NCBI RefSeq assembly: GCF_018802605.1
Contig: NZ_CP069161.1
Location: 1,922,001-1,986,000 of the forward strand
Direction: 5' to 3'
DNA length: 64,000 nt
Source: Paludibacterium paludis
GTDB taxonomy: Bacteria; Pseudomonadota; Gammaproteobacteria; Burkholderiales; Chromobacteriaceae
Shown here: positions 26,812 to 35,386 of the stretch, in pieces
Numbering within the stretch: the stretch's first letter is position 1
Layout of the letters: every line of letters begins with the position of its first letter
Translations under genes and position numbers: made by a program
The notes under the pieces: model-generated
Seen by the model: only the letters and a program-made list of their open reading frames with translations
The model's database searches: none
What the model was told of the DNA's origin: nothing

Positions 26812-27150
26812 TCATTCGTGTCGCGGCGCTTCCGACTGCCATTTCACAGCAAGCGCGGCAAGACCGTCCAGCACCTCGTGTAGCTCCCGCCCCTTGTCGG
26901 TCAGCGAATAAGCCACTTGCGGCGGAATGGTCGGTGTGTAGTCGCGGTGCACCAGTCCTTCGTGTTCCAGCATGCGCAGGCGCTCGGTCAGGACTTTGGC
27001 CGAGATATCGGGGATCGCCGCGCGCAATTCCCCGAAACGCAGTGTTCCAAGACGGTGAAGGTTCCACAGAATGTAAGTGGTCCACGTTCCCATCACCACG
27101 CGCAGGATGCGGTTGACCGGGCAGGGGTTGCCGGAAGGCTGGCGTGTCAT
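26812..27150 (-). CDS. HxlR-family transcriptional regulator
   Basis: 112-residue winged-helix protein with the HxlR hallmarks: N-terminal Cys in NPCPVNRIL, GTWTTYILWNLHRLGTLRFGELRAAIPDISAKVLTERLRMLEHEGLV, and a wing YTPTIPPQVAYSLTDKGREL. Such regulators sense quinones or other electrophiles through this Cys in several characterised members. It is divergent from a flavodoxin-like oxidoreductase, its likely target. Confidence 0.88.
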   Translation of the reverse strand: MTRQPSGNPCPVNRILRVVMGTWTTYILWNLHRLGTLRFGELRAAIPDISAKVLTERLRMLEHEGLVHRDYTPTIPPQVAYSLTDKGRELHEVLDGLAALAVKWQSEAPRHE

Positions 27151-27182
27151 GACATCATTCCATCGGTTTCGGTTTCGAAATG

Positions 27183-27228
27183 GTAACTACTTACTTTTAG
27201 TAACTCAAGGGTATATAGTACTAACTCG
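27183..27228. promoter_or_regulatory. Candidate HxlR operators in divergent promoter region
   Basis: The 98-bp divergent gap holds TTACT-TTT-AGTAA (27191-27203), a TAGTACTA palindrome (27217-27224 region), and TAACTC at 27201 and 27222, spaced 21 bp, about two helical turns. The repeats overlap the likely TATA region GTATATAGT. Confidence 0.5.
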
Positions 27229-27248
27229 AACTTTACTGGGAGCATGAC

Positions 27249-27818
27249 ATGACAACGGTCGCAATTGTGTATCACTCCGGCTACGGCCATACCAAAGTCC
27301 AGGCCGAAGCGGTGGCGCGCGGTGCGCAAAAAGTCGGCGGCACACAGGTGCTGCTGGTCCCCGTCGAAAACGTCGAGACGCACTGGGATGCGCTGGATGC
27401 GGCCGACGCCATTGTGTTCGGCGCGCCGACCTATATGGGCAGTGCGTCGGCGGGGTTCAAGGGATTCATGGACGCGTCGTCCAAACACTGGGGCAAATGG
27501 CGCGACAAGATCGCGGCGGGGTTCACCAACTCGGCGTCACAAAGCGGCGACAAGCTCAACACGCTGGTGCAACTGGCGGTGTTCGCGGCCCAACACCAGA
27601 TGATCTGGACCAGTCTTGGCCTGATGCCGGGCAACAACAACAGCGGCGGATCGGTCGAAGATCTGAATCGCCTGGGATCCTTCCTCGGCGCGATGGCCCA
27701 GTCCAATGCCGATCAGGGGGCCGATGTCGTGCCGCCGCTCGCCGATCAGCGCACGGCTGAGGTGCTGGGCGAGCGCGTGGCGGAAGTGACGCGGCGTTGG
27801 CTGGCGGGCGCGGCCTGA
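27249..27818 (+). CDS. Flavodoxin-fold NAD(P)H:quinone oxidoreductase (WrbA-like)
   Basis: 189 residues. The FMN phosphate loop is YHSGYGHTKVQAEAVARGA at the N-terminus; the second FMN loop GAPTYMGSASAGFKGFMDASSKHW follows and GFTNSASQSGDKLNTL and NNNSGGSVEDLNRLGSFLGA complete the WrbA-type pattern. It probably reduces quinones by two electrons, in line with control by an electrophile-sensing HxlR regulator. A GGGAG ribosome-binding site precedes ATG 27249. A terminator follows. Confidence 0.87.
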   Translation: MTTVAIVYHSGYGHTKVQAEAVARGAQKVGGTQVLLVPVENVETHWDALDAADAIVFGAPTYMGSASAGFKGFMDASSKHWGKWRDKIAAGFTNSASQSGDKLNTLVQLAVFAAQHQMIWTSLGLMPGNNNSGGSVEDLNRLGSFLGAMAQSNADQGADVVPPLADQRTAEVLGERVAEVTRRWLAGAA

Positions 27819-27841
27819 TCGCGTCGGGCGCGTGAAATACA

Positions 27842-27867
27842 GGGGGTCCATGAGGACTCCCTTTTTT
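27842..27867 (+). terminator. Intrinsic terminator of the flavodoxin-like gene
   Basis: GGGGGTCC (27842-27849) pairs with GGACTCCC (27854-27861) around ATGA, with one G-U pair, followed by six T (27862-27867). Confidence 0.8.
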
Positions 27868-27871
27868 GCGA

Positions 27872-28942
27872 TCAGAGCCGGTCTTCTTCGCGGCGGCCAG
27901 CCAGCCAGTGCTGGAACAGGGTATAGCCGACCGCGAGCAGCGTCGGGCCGATGAACAGTCCGATGACACCCCAGGCGATCAGCCCGCCGATCACTCCCAT
28001 GAAAATCAGCGCCAGTGGCAGGTTGGCGCCGTGGCTGATCAGGATCGGCTTGATGAAGTTGTCGATGGTGTTGACAAGCAGGAAACCCCAGGCCAGCAGA
28101 AAGATGCCGTAGCCGGTCTCTCCGGTGTAAAACACCCAGCCCGCGGCCGGCAGCCAGACGACAAGGGTCGGAAGCTGCGCCACGGCGACCATGAAACACA
28201 GAAAACCCAGTACCAGCGTGCCGGGCACGCCGGCGATCACCAGACCCAGCACGCACAGCAGGGTTTGCACCAGCGCGGTGCCGACCACCCCGGTCATCAC
28301 GCTGCGGATGGTGCGCGCCACCACATCGGGCAACTCTTCGGCCGGTGCGCCGCCCAGCTTCACGATGGTGCGCTCGGCGGTGAGCCAGGCGACTTCGCCG
28401 TTAAGCAGGAAGGCCGCGGCGATGATAATGGCGAGAACGATTTCCAGAATGCTCACGCCCAGCCGGGCGCCGTTGCTCAGTGACCATAACACCGTCTGGT
28501 TGAGCATCGGCCGCACCTTTTCCAGAAGCCCCGGCAGGTCGTTCTGGGCGCTGATCCAGAATTTCACCATCGGTTCGCCGGCCAGCGGGATTCCCGCCAG
28601 CCATTGAGGCGGGGCGGGGAGCCTCGAAGTCGCCAGCTGATGAAGCATGCTGGTCAGTTGGGGGAGCGTGTCGGCCAGCGACAGCGCCATCAGGGTGATG
28701 GGCGCAACGAGCGCCAGCAGCATCGTCAGAATGATCACCCCGACCGCCAGTTTGCGGCGGCCGCCGAAGCGTTCGGTCAGGAAGGTCGTGGCGGGCCAGG
28801 CGGAAATGGCGATGATGATCGACCAGATCAACGCCCCCAGGAACGGTTGGATGATTTTCAGGCAGGCGGCCACCAGCAGCAGCACGACGGCCACGCGGAT
28901 GACGGCCATGACGGAAATGCCCGACCAGCGGCGAATGCCCAT
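27872..28942 (-). CDS. AI-2E family (PerM/YdiK-like) membrane permease
   Basis: 356 residues with about eight helices and the family's long periplasmic loop after the third helix (LADTLPQLTSMLHQLATSRL...). The C-terminal half has SHGANLPLALIFMGVIGGLIAWGVIGLFIGPTLLAVGY, the best conserved family segment. Members are proposed exporters, for example of AI-2 or ions, but the substrate here is unknown. GAGGAG precedes ATG 28942. It starts 10 nt after dsbD and is probably co-transcribed with it. Confidence 0.87.
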   Translation of the reverse strand: MGIRRWSGISVMAVIRVAVVLLLVAACLKIIQPFLGALIWSIIIAISAWPATTFLTERFGGRRKLAVGVIILTMLLALVAPITLMALSLADTLPQLTSMLHQLATSRLPAPPQWLAGIPLAGEPMVKFWISAQNDLPGLLEKVRPMLNQTVLWSLSNGARLGVSILEIVLAIIIAAAFLLNGEVAWLTAERTIVKLGGAPAEELPDVVARTIRSVMTGVVGTALVQTLLCVLGLVIAGVPGTLVLGFLCFMVAVAQLPTLVVWLPAAGWVFYTGETGYGIFLLAWGFLLVNTIDNFIKPILISHGANLPLALIFMGVIGGLIAWGVIGLFIGPTLLAVGYTLFQHWLAGRREEDRL

Positions 28943-28952
28943 GAAGCTCTCC

Positions 28953-30836
28953 TCAACCTCGCGTGAGCGGATCAATGGTGTTCAGGAACGGTGCGCTGTC
29001 GGTGTAACCCACCACGCGTCCCGCTTCCTTGCCGGCCTTGTCGAACAGGATGATGCCGGGCGGACCGAACAGGCCGAAGCGCTTGAGCAGCGCGACGTGC
29101 TCGGGGGCGTTGGCCGTGACGTCGGCGCGCAGCAGCACGTAGCGGCGCAGGCTCGCCTCGACGGCGGGGTCGCGGAATGTGGTGTCTTCCATTTCCTTGC
29201 AGGAGACGCACCAGTCCGCATAAAAGTCCAGCATCACCGGCTTGCCCGCGGCATTGCGGATCGCCAGATCAAGTTCGCGCGTGGAACCGACCGGCGCGAA
29301 TGCCGGCGCCGGGCTTGGCGCCTGGCCTGGCGAGGCCAGCGCCTCCAGGGGGCGGAGCGGGTTTTTCGCGCCGCTCAGGGCGCCGGCGAGCTGCGCGGTT
29401 CCGGCCAGCAGCAAGGCGATGCCGGCGGCCTTGGCCAGGCGGCGCGCGGCATGGGCATTGGCCGGCAGCGCATCGGCCGCGCCGAGAAACACCGCAAGAC
29501 CGATGGCGAGCAGGCCCCAGAGCAGCAGTACGAGCGCGGACGGCAGGAAGGGCGAGGCCATCCATAGCGCCACGCCGAGCATCACCACGCCGAAGGCGGA
29601 TTTCACATGTTTCATCCAGCCTCCCGCGCGCGGCAGCACGTGGCCGCCGAAGGTGCCGATCAGCAGCAGCGGAAGGCCCAGTCCCATCGCCATCGCGTAC
29701 AGCGCGGCGCCTCCGAGCACGGCGTCGCCGGTGCTGCCGATATAGCCCAGCGCCAGGGCGAGCGGTGGCGCGACGCACGGGCCGACCAAGAGCGCGGACA
29801 GCGAGCCCATCGCGAACACGGTGGCGAGGTGCCCGCCGGAGAGCCGGTTGGACGATTCGGCCAGCCGCGATTGCAGGGCGCTGGGCAGCTGGATGGAATA
29901 CAGGTCGAACATCGACAGCGCGAACACCACCATCAGCGCGCTGGCCGTGAGGACCACGGCCGGTTGCTGGAGCCACACCGTCAGGAGCGAGCCGGTCAGG
30001 CCCGCGGCGACGCCGACGGCGGTGTAGGTCAGCGCGAGACCCTGGACATAGGCGAAAGTGAGGAGAAAGCCCCGGGTGCGCGTGAGGGAATGGCCCTGGC
30101 CGGCGATCAGCGAGGAGACGATCGGCAGCAGCGGGTACATGCAGGCGGTGAAGGCCATGCCGACGCCCGCGGCGAGGAAGGCCAGAAGCGTCGCCGCGAT
30201 GTTGCCGCGGTCGATACCTTGCGCGGGCGGGACGGCTGGCGCCGGTGCGCGCGCCGCCGAGGCTTCGGCGGCCAGCCAGCCGGCCGCCTGTCTGTTTACC
30301 GCGGGGGGGGCGGGGGCCGGGTCAGCCGGCGTTGCCGCCGGCACGGGCTTTGGGGGTGTTTTGCCCTCCGTGGCCGCAACGGCTGTGGACGGCTTGCCGG
30401 CGGGTACCTCGAGGGTATGGGTGTACGGCGGATAGCAGACGCCGGCCTGGGCGCAGCCTTGTAACTTGAAGGAAAGCACGAACTTGCCCGATGACGGGCT
30501 GGTCAGCGGCAGCGTGATCCGGTTGGTGCCGGTATAGATCGTCTGCTCCCCGAAGTACGGGTCGTTCTTGACGTGGCCCGCGGGCAGCGCGGGCTTGCCG
30601 ACCTGCCCTCCGGGCCGGGTCTCGAAGGCGATGCGGTCGCGGTAGACATAGTAGCCGTCGGCCACATCGAGGGTGACGACCAGGGTCTTCGCCTGGCGCT
30701 CCACCCGCGCGGGAAACGCTTGCTCGGGGGGGAGGAGGTCGTCGGTGTCGGCCGCCAGTCCCGTCGCCGGCAGGGCGGACAGCCAGGCCGCGAGGCAGAC
30801 GAAGCGGAAAAAGGTGTCTTTCAGTTTGCGCAACAT
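28953..30836 (-). CDS. dsbD: Thiol:disulfide interchange protein DsbD
   Basis: 627 residues, the three-domain DsbD. A signal peptide is followed by the periplasmic alpha domain with the Cys pair in LQGCAQAGVCYPPYT, a Pro/Ala-rich linker (about 175-215), the membrane beta domain with Cys in ACMYPLLPI and PCVAPPLALAL, and the C-terminal thioredoxin-like gamma domain with FYADWCVSCKEMEDTTF. It carries electrons from cytoplasmic thioredoxin to periplasmic DsbC and CcmG-type acceptors. ATG 30836 gives the signal peptide directly; the upstream in-frame start does not. Confidence 0.95.
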   Translation of the reverse strand: MLRKLKDTFFRFVCLAAWLSALPATGLAADTDDLLPPEQAFPARVERQAKTLVVTLDVADGYYVYRDRIAFETRPGGQVGKPALPAGHVKNDPYFGEQTIYTGTNRITLPLTSPSSGKFVLSFKLQGCAQAGVCYPPYTHTLEVPAGKPSTAVAATEGKTPPKPVPAATPADPAPAPPAVNRQAAGWLAAEASAARAPAPAVPPAQGIDRGNIAATLLAFLAAGVGMAFTACMYPLLPIVSSLIAGQGHSLTRTRGFLLTFAYVQGLALTYTAVGVAAGLTGSLLTVWLQQPAVVLTASALMVVFALSMFDLYSIQLPSALQSRLAESSNRLSGGHLATVFAMGSLSALLVGPCVAPPLALALGYIGSTGDAVLGGAALYAMAMGLGLPLLLIGTFGGHVLPRAGGWMKHVKSAFGVVMLGVALWMASPFLPSALVLLLWGLLAIGLAVFLGAADALPANAHAARRLAKAAGIALLLAGTAQLAGALSGAKNPLRPLEALASPGQAPSPAPAFAPVGSTRELDLAIRNAAGKPVMLDFYADWCVSCKEMEDTTFRDPAVEASLRRYVLLRADVTANAPEHVALLKRFGLFGPPGIILFDKAGKEAGRVVGYTDSAPFLNTIDPLTRG

Positions 30837-30922
30837 TCGGTTTTCCTTGGCAGAGCAGTATCCCTTGTCTCCGGGATTTCGGTAAGATAATTGCATAACA
30901 ACTGGGGCTGTTCCAACACCAC

Positions 30923-31723
30923 ATGAAACATAATTTGCATTTTGCCCATGCCAACAGCTTTCCGGCGAGCACCTACCGGAAAATGCTGGCCCGATTGGGC
31001 GAGCACCATCATGTCGGCTTCATGGATACCATCGGTCACGATCCGGCGTTCCCCGTGACGGACGGTTGGCCGTACCTGGTCGATGAGGCGATACAGTATA
31101 TCGAAGAACACTATGATGCGCCCGTGATCGGGGTCGGTCACTCGTTGGGCGGCATCGTTCTGTTCTATGCGTCGATCCGCCGTCCGGACCTGTTTCACGC
31201 GCTGATCATTCTCGACTCACCGCTGATGGGGCCGTTCCGCTCCGCCGGCATCTGGTTCGCGAAAAGGCTCGGCTTCATCGATCGGGTCACGCCGGGCGGC
31301 AATACCCTGCGGCGGCGCGACAACTGGGCGGATGTCGAGATGGTGCGGGACTATTTCGCGCGCAAATCCCTGTTCGCCCGTTTCGATGCCGATTGTCTGA
31401 CGGATTATGCGCAGGCGGGCACCATCGCCACTGAGAGTGGCGGCCGGCGCCTGAAGTTCCGCCCGCATGTTGAACACGCGATCTATTGCACTTTGCCGCA
31501 CGATTATCCGAAATACCGGGGGCGATTGTCGGTGCCCGCGCTGTTCATCGCCGGGGCCGAATCGGATGTGCTCGGCGAGCGGGATATCCGCTGGATGCGG
31601 CGCCATTTCGCCATCGAGGTGGACACGCAGGGCGGCAGTCATCTTTTTCCGCTCGAACACCCCGTCGAGACGGCGGACCGTATTCTGGAGTGGATTCCCC
31701 GCTTGCTTGGCCCGCGCCGGTAA
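30923..31723 (+). CDS. Alpha/beta-fold hydrolase
   Basis: 266 residues. It begins with a strand followed by HFAHANSFPASTYRKML, carries the nucleophile elbow VIGVGHSLGGIVLF (Ser about 77), an acidic residue in FIAGAESDVLGERD and the catalytic His in GGSHLFPLEHP. The lid and central part (RRRDNWADVEMVRDYFARKSLF) match the small serine hydrolases often found beside dsbD in betaproteobacteria. Substrate unknown. Divergent from dsbD, with 86 bp between starts. Confidence 0.85.
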   Translation: MKHNLHFAHANSFPASTYRKMLARLGEHHHVGFMDTIGHDPAFPVTDGWPYLVDEAIQYIEEHYDAPVIGVGHSLGGIVLFYASIRRPDLFHALIILDSPLMGPFRSAGIWFAKRLGFIDRVTPGGNTLRRRDNWADVEMVRDYFARKSLFARFDADCLTDYAQAGTIATESGGRRLKFRPHVEHAIYCTLPHDYPKYRGRLSVPALFIAGAESDVLGERDIRWMRRHFAIEVDTQGGSHLFPLEHPVETADRILEWIPRLLGPRR

Positions 31724-31783
31724 TCGCTCCGGGTTCGTGGGGAGGCATTCCGGGGTGCTGCCTGTCCTTTGCCTCCGAAGGGG

Positions 31784-33016
31784 TCAGAGCAGATCCTCCA
31801 GCTCCTCCAGTTCCTCGGTGAGCCGAGGTGCCACGGGCGGGGACGGGGGCGCCACGAGAATCCGGGGTACGTCATCGAAGGTCACCGGGGCGAGTACGCG
31901 GTTACCGCTCAAGTCGGTGTAAATCACCAACAACGGCAATGTTCCCGCGCACTGTTGCCAGTGGCGGACTTGCGGGGCATTGGCCGAAAGGTAGCGGTTC
32001 ACCTCGTCGGCCTCCATGTATTCGAACTTGGAGGAAAAGTCGATGTACGCCGCCGCCAGCATATCTTGCGGATCGCCTTGCGGGAGGAATAGCACTTCGG
32101 AGAGGGTGTGGCCGCCAAGTCGGTCCGGTTTTGAGAGGTATTTCATCAACGATTGCAAGGTTTGCCGAGGGGTCTCGCGGGGGACGATCGCCCCGTCGAC
32201 GATCCGCGAGTGCTTGTCCCTGCGCCCTTCCTTATGTCCCGGGTCGTCGGCACGGGTGGCGAAGACCCGATCCTGTCCATGGCCTGGATCGGGCGCGATA
32301 TAGTTGACATGAGCCATGTTGAAGGTGTTTCCCCCATCGGGGAAAGCATGCGATACCGTCACTCTGGCAGGTTCGATGATAAAGCCGAAGGACAGTTTGA
32401 CATGGTGCTTGTGTTGATTGACCCAGGCGGCGATCTGCGCGGGCGAACTGGATGCGCCGACCCGGCAGAGGTCAAGCTTCGCACGGTTCCTGTCCATCAG
32501 TCGCTGCAGCTTGGATGTGTTTATGTTTTGCTCGTCATCCAGATCGTTGTCCAACTCGATGTTCATGGTCATGGCGGATTTCAGACTGTGGAATACCGAA
32601 CCGGGCATCTCGGATGTATCCGCCCTGGCGTTCAGGGCAAAACGCGCGGAACCATTGGCCTGGAACAAAGTGTCCTTGCATGTTCTGAACAGCACCGATC
32701 CAGACAAATTGCATTCCTCCTGTGCGTGACCGCGTGCCGCGTCGGTGCGGCGCCGGACAATGGAAACAAACCGTTCCATCGAAAAGTCCGTGACATGGTT
32801 GACACTGTCGTTGAGCGAGGAAACAAGGATGGGCGATGCGCGCAGGTTGAAAGCGTCGCAAAGGGTGCGCGCCGGATCGGACACTCCTGATGGGGAGGCG
32901 GGGGATTCTCCGGTGGTTGACACTTGCGTCAGCGCGCGCATGGGCGTTCCCGGACTCGTGGGCGTAGTGCGGTCGGCAAGCGCCGGGCATGGGGAAGTGG
33001 TGGATATCGTGTTCAT
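31784..33016 (-). CDS. Hypothetical protein, possible secreted effector
   Basis: 410 residues, family not recognised. The first ~50 residues are Ser/Thr/Pro-rich and disordered with almost no acidic residues before position 15, as in type III secretion signals. There is no Sec signal peptide or membrane segment. The middle contains MTMNIELDNDLDDEQNINTSKLQRLMDRNRAK and a mixed alpha/beta region; the C-terminus is Pro-rich then acidic (EELEELEDLL). Base composition is somewhat lower in GC than its neighbours. The ATG at 33016 has only a weak ribosome-binding site. No secretion apparatus for it is in the window. Confidence 0.65.
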   Translation of the reverse strand: MNTISTTSPCPALADRTTPTSPGTPMRALTQVSTTGESPASPSGVSDPARTLCDAFNLRASPILVSSLNDSVNHVTDFSMERFVSIVRRRTDAARGHAQEECNLSGSVLFRTCKDTLFQANGSARFALNARADTSEMPGSVFHSLKSAMTMNIELDNDLDDEQNINTSKLQRLMDRNRAKLDLCRVGASSSPAQIAAWVNQHKHHVKLSFGFIIEPARVTVSHAFPDGGNTFNMAHVNYIAPDPGHGQDRVFATRADDPGHKEGRRDKHSRIVDGAIVPRETPRQTLQSLMKYLSKPDRLGGHTLSEVLFLPQGDPQDMLAAAYIDFSSKFEYMEADEVNRYLSANAPQVRHWQQCAGTLPLLVIYTDLSGNRVLAPVTFDDVPRILVAPPSPPVAPRLTEELEELEDLL

Positions 33017-33152
33017 GGGTACGGCACGTCAAGTGAAAACCGTGTTGTACCAGAGTGCCTCCGGCTTGCGCATGCAGATTCCGACCCTCGGGCGGCCCGG
33101 CCCCGGCCGGGCTGTCAGGATCCTGATGTGCTGTGGACGGGGGGACGGCGGG

Positions 33153-33179
33153 AAAAACTGCCTGCGCAGGCCGGCAGTT
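33153..33179 (-). terminator. Intrinsic terminator of folE2
   Basis: On the minus strand AACTGCC pairs with GGCAGTT (plus 33173-33179 and 33156-33162) and is followed by five T. It lies 42 nt after the folE2 stop. Confidence 0.75.
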
Positions 33180-33220
33180 CCGGTTTCGTGGCGCGCCCGG
33201 CGAGGCGGTTCCGGGGAGGT

Positions 33221-34009
33221 TCAGGCGCGCTTGTCGCGTTCGATCAGCGCGTAGGCCGAGTGGTTGTGGATGGATTCGAAGTTTTCCGATTCCACCACGT
33301 AAGACAGGATACGCGGGTCGCTATCGAGACGGGCGGCGACATCGCGCACCATGTCCTCGACGAACTTGGGATTTTCGTAGGCCCGTTCGGTGACGAATTT
33401 CTCGTCGGGGCGCTTGAGCAGACCGTACAGCTCGCAGGACGCTTCGGCCTCGGCCATGTCGATCAGCTCCTCGATCCAGACATGCTCGGCCGTGGAGGCC
33501 GTCAGCGTCACATGCGAGCGCTGGTTATGCGCGCCGTAGCGCGAGATTTCCTTCGAGCAGGGGCAAAGGCTCGTGACCGGAACCAGGACTTTCATGGTGA
33601 AGCGGTAGGCGCCGTCGCGGATTTCGCCGATATATGTGACGTCGTAGTCAAGCAGGCTTTGCACGCCGGACACCGGCGCGGTCTTGTTGACGAAGTAGGG
33701 GAAGGTCATCTGGATGTAGCCCGAAGCGGCATCCAGGCGCCCGACCATGGCCGCGACGATGGCCTGGAACGACGCCACCGAGATTTCCCGTTCCTGGGCG
33801 TTGAGGATCTCGACGAACCGCGACATGTGCGTGCCCTTGAACTGGGCTGGAAGGTGCACATACATGTCGAACAGACCGATGGTGTGCTGGATCCCGCCGT
33901 TGCGCTCGGCCACCGTGACAGGATGGCGCATCGATTTGATGCCGACCTTGTTGATGGGGATGTTGCGGGTATCGCGCGTGCTCTGTATGTCGGGGATCGG
34001 TGTTGTCAT
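33221..34009 (-). CDS. folE2: GTP cyclohydrolase FolE2 (type IB)
   Basis: 262 residues; converts GTP to 7,8-dihydroneopterin triphosphate for folate and queuosine-type pathways. The family is not strictly zinc dependent, unlike FolE. Landmarks are [12 protein letters not shown] at the start, the catalytic Cys region in [22 protein letters not shown], and [14 protein letters not shown] conserved neighbour of dxs in Neisseriales-type genomes. It has its own promoter and an inverted repeat overlapping the -10 box, so it can be expressed independently of dxs. Confidence 0.93.
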   Translation of the reverse strand: MTTPIPDIQSTRDTRNIPINKVGIKSMRHPVTVAERNGGIQHTIGLFDMYVHLPAQFKGTHMSRFVEILNAQEREISVASFQAIVAAMVGRLDAASGYIQMTFPYFVNKTAPVSGVQSLLDYDVTYIGEIRDGAYRFTMKVLVPVTSLCPCSKEISRYGAHNQRSHVTLTASTAEHVWIEELIDMAEAEASCELYGLLKRPDEKFVTERAYENPKFVEDMVRDVAARLDSDPRILSYVVESENFESIHNHSAYALIERDKRA

Positions 34010-34022
34010 CTGTTAAAGCATC

Positions 34023-34066
34023 CGGTATGGATAATACAGTATACCGCGCGTCAATACCCGAGTAAA
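34023..34066 (-). promoter_or_regulatory. folE2 promoter with overlapping inverted repeat
   Basis: On the minus strand TTTACT (plus 34061-34066), 17 bp, TATACT (plus 34038-34043) form a sigma70-like promoter. CGGTAT (34023-34028) and ATACCG (34041-34046) form an inverted repeat around 12 bp that covers the -10 region, as a repressor site would. FolE2 genes are often Zur-regulated, but the sequence is only a loose match to a Zur box. Confidence 0.45.
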
Positions 34067-34085
34067 GAAGTCGGTTTTTCCCGGG

Positions 34086-35372
34086 CTAACCGGCGACCGA
34101 CACGAACACGCCGGCCGCGAGCCCGGCCAGACTGGAGAGCAGGGTCGGCAGACACAGCCGGGCGAGCGGTGTGCCGCCGGCGCTGGCGATCAGGCCGAAC
34201 TTGAACAGGGTGTTGGCGCCGATGGCCAGCGCCATGGCGCTGACCGTCTGTCCGATGGACAGGCGGGCCTCGCCGAACAGGTTGAGCACCGATAGCGAAA
34301 TCGCGTCGACATCGTTCATGCCCGAGATCACCGCGACAAGGTACACGCCGCGGCTGCCGAATTCGCTGTTGAGCCAGGCGGCGACGAAGGTGACGAAGGC
34401 GAACAGCGCCCCGAATTCCAGCGCCAGTTTCAACTCGGTCGGGTTCGACAGGGTCAGCGCGGCTCGCTCGCTGGCTGCGCGATGACGCGCCGCCGTGACG
34501 AGCGCGGCGAAGATTCCGGCGCCCAGGGCCGGCATCAGCGCCAGCGCCACGGCGGGCAGCGCGGAGGGGAACAGCAGAGCGGTGAGCAGTGTCAGGCGCG
34601 CGAACAGCACCAGATTGGCCATCAGGATCACCGACACCGCGAAGCCCCGCGAGGCCGGATTGGCGCGGGCCTCGCGCGCGTAGACGAGGCTGGTGGCGGT
34701 GGAGGATACCAGGCCGCCGAGAACCCCGAGCAGCGGGCCGTTGGCCTTGTCGCCGAGAAACTTCACGGCGAGGTAGCCCGCCAGGCTGACGCCCACGACG
34801 AGCACCACCACCAGCCAGGCGTGGTGCGGATTGAACGCGTCGTAAGGGCCGAAATTGCGGTTCGGCAGCAGGGGCAGCACGATGAAGGACAGCGCGGCGA
34901 AGCGCAGCAGCGCGTGCAGGTCGCGGCGCTCCAGCCGATGCGACAGCCCCGACAGCTCGGGCTTCAGGTAGAGCAGGCCGGTGACCAGGATGGCGCCGGC
35001 GACCGCCAGCGCCGCGTATCCCACGGCGACGAGGCATCCCAGGCAGAAGGTGGCGAGCAGCGCGGCGATGGTGGTCGCGCTCGATTCGCGCGGCGGGTTG
35101 CCGGCCGGCATCGGCAGGAAGCCGAAGGCCGCGACGCACAGGAATCCCGCCGCCGGCAATAGCGCCGACGAGAGGGCCGCGCCGGCCAGCGCGGTCAGCG
35201 TGCCGAGCAGGCATACCAGGGAAAACGTGCGTATGCCGGCGATCGGGCGCGGCTTGCGTTCGCGTTCGACACCGATCAGCAGGCCGATGGCGAGACTGGT
35301 GACGACGGACGGCAGTGCCTGGTAGGGCGTGCCCGACACCAGGAGCCAGTCGGAGGGATCCAGACCCGCCAT
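34086..35372 (-). CDS. MgtC/SapB-DUF4010 membrane protein
   Basis: 428 residues, about 12 helices. The N-terminal MgtC-like domain has SVVTSLAIGLLIGVERERKPRPIAGIRTFSLVCLLGTL, and the C-terminal DUF4010 domain follows with LGVLGGLVSSTATSLVYAREA and YLVAVISGMNDVDAISLSV. Function unknown; MgtC relatives aid survival at low magnesium. It lies 14 nt after dxs and 76 nt before folE2, splitting a pair usually seen adjacent. Confidence 0.85.
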   Translation of the reverse strand: MAGLDPSDWLLVSGTPYQALPSVVTSLAIGLLIGVERERKPRPIAGIRTFSLVCLLGTLTALAGAALSSALLPAAGFLCVAAFGFLPMPAGNPPRESSATTIAALLATFCLGCLVAVGYAALAVAGAILVTGLLYLKPELSGLSHRLERRDLHALLRFAALSFIVLPLLPNRNFGPYDAFNPHHAWLVVVLVVGVSLAGYLAVKFLGDKANGPLLGVLGGLVSSTATSLVYAREARANPASRGFAVSVILMANLVLFARLTLLTALLFPSALPAVALALMPALGAGIFAALVTAARHRAASERAALTLSNPTELKLALEFGALFAFVTFVAAWLNSEFGSRGVYLVAVISGMNDVDAISLSVLNLFGEARLSIGQTVSAMALAIGANTLFKFGLIASAGGTPLARLCLPTLLSSLAGLAAGVFVSVAG

Positions 35373-35386
35373 GCGTTCGGCCTCCG

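Noticed and set aside
31741..31776. GGAGGCA/TGCCTCC inverted repeat between convergent genes
   Set aside because: Loop of 22 nt and no T-run; too weak to call a terminator.
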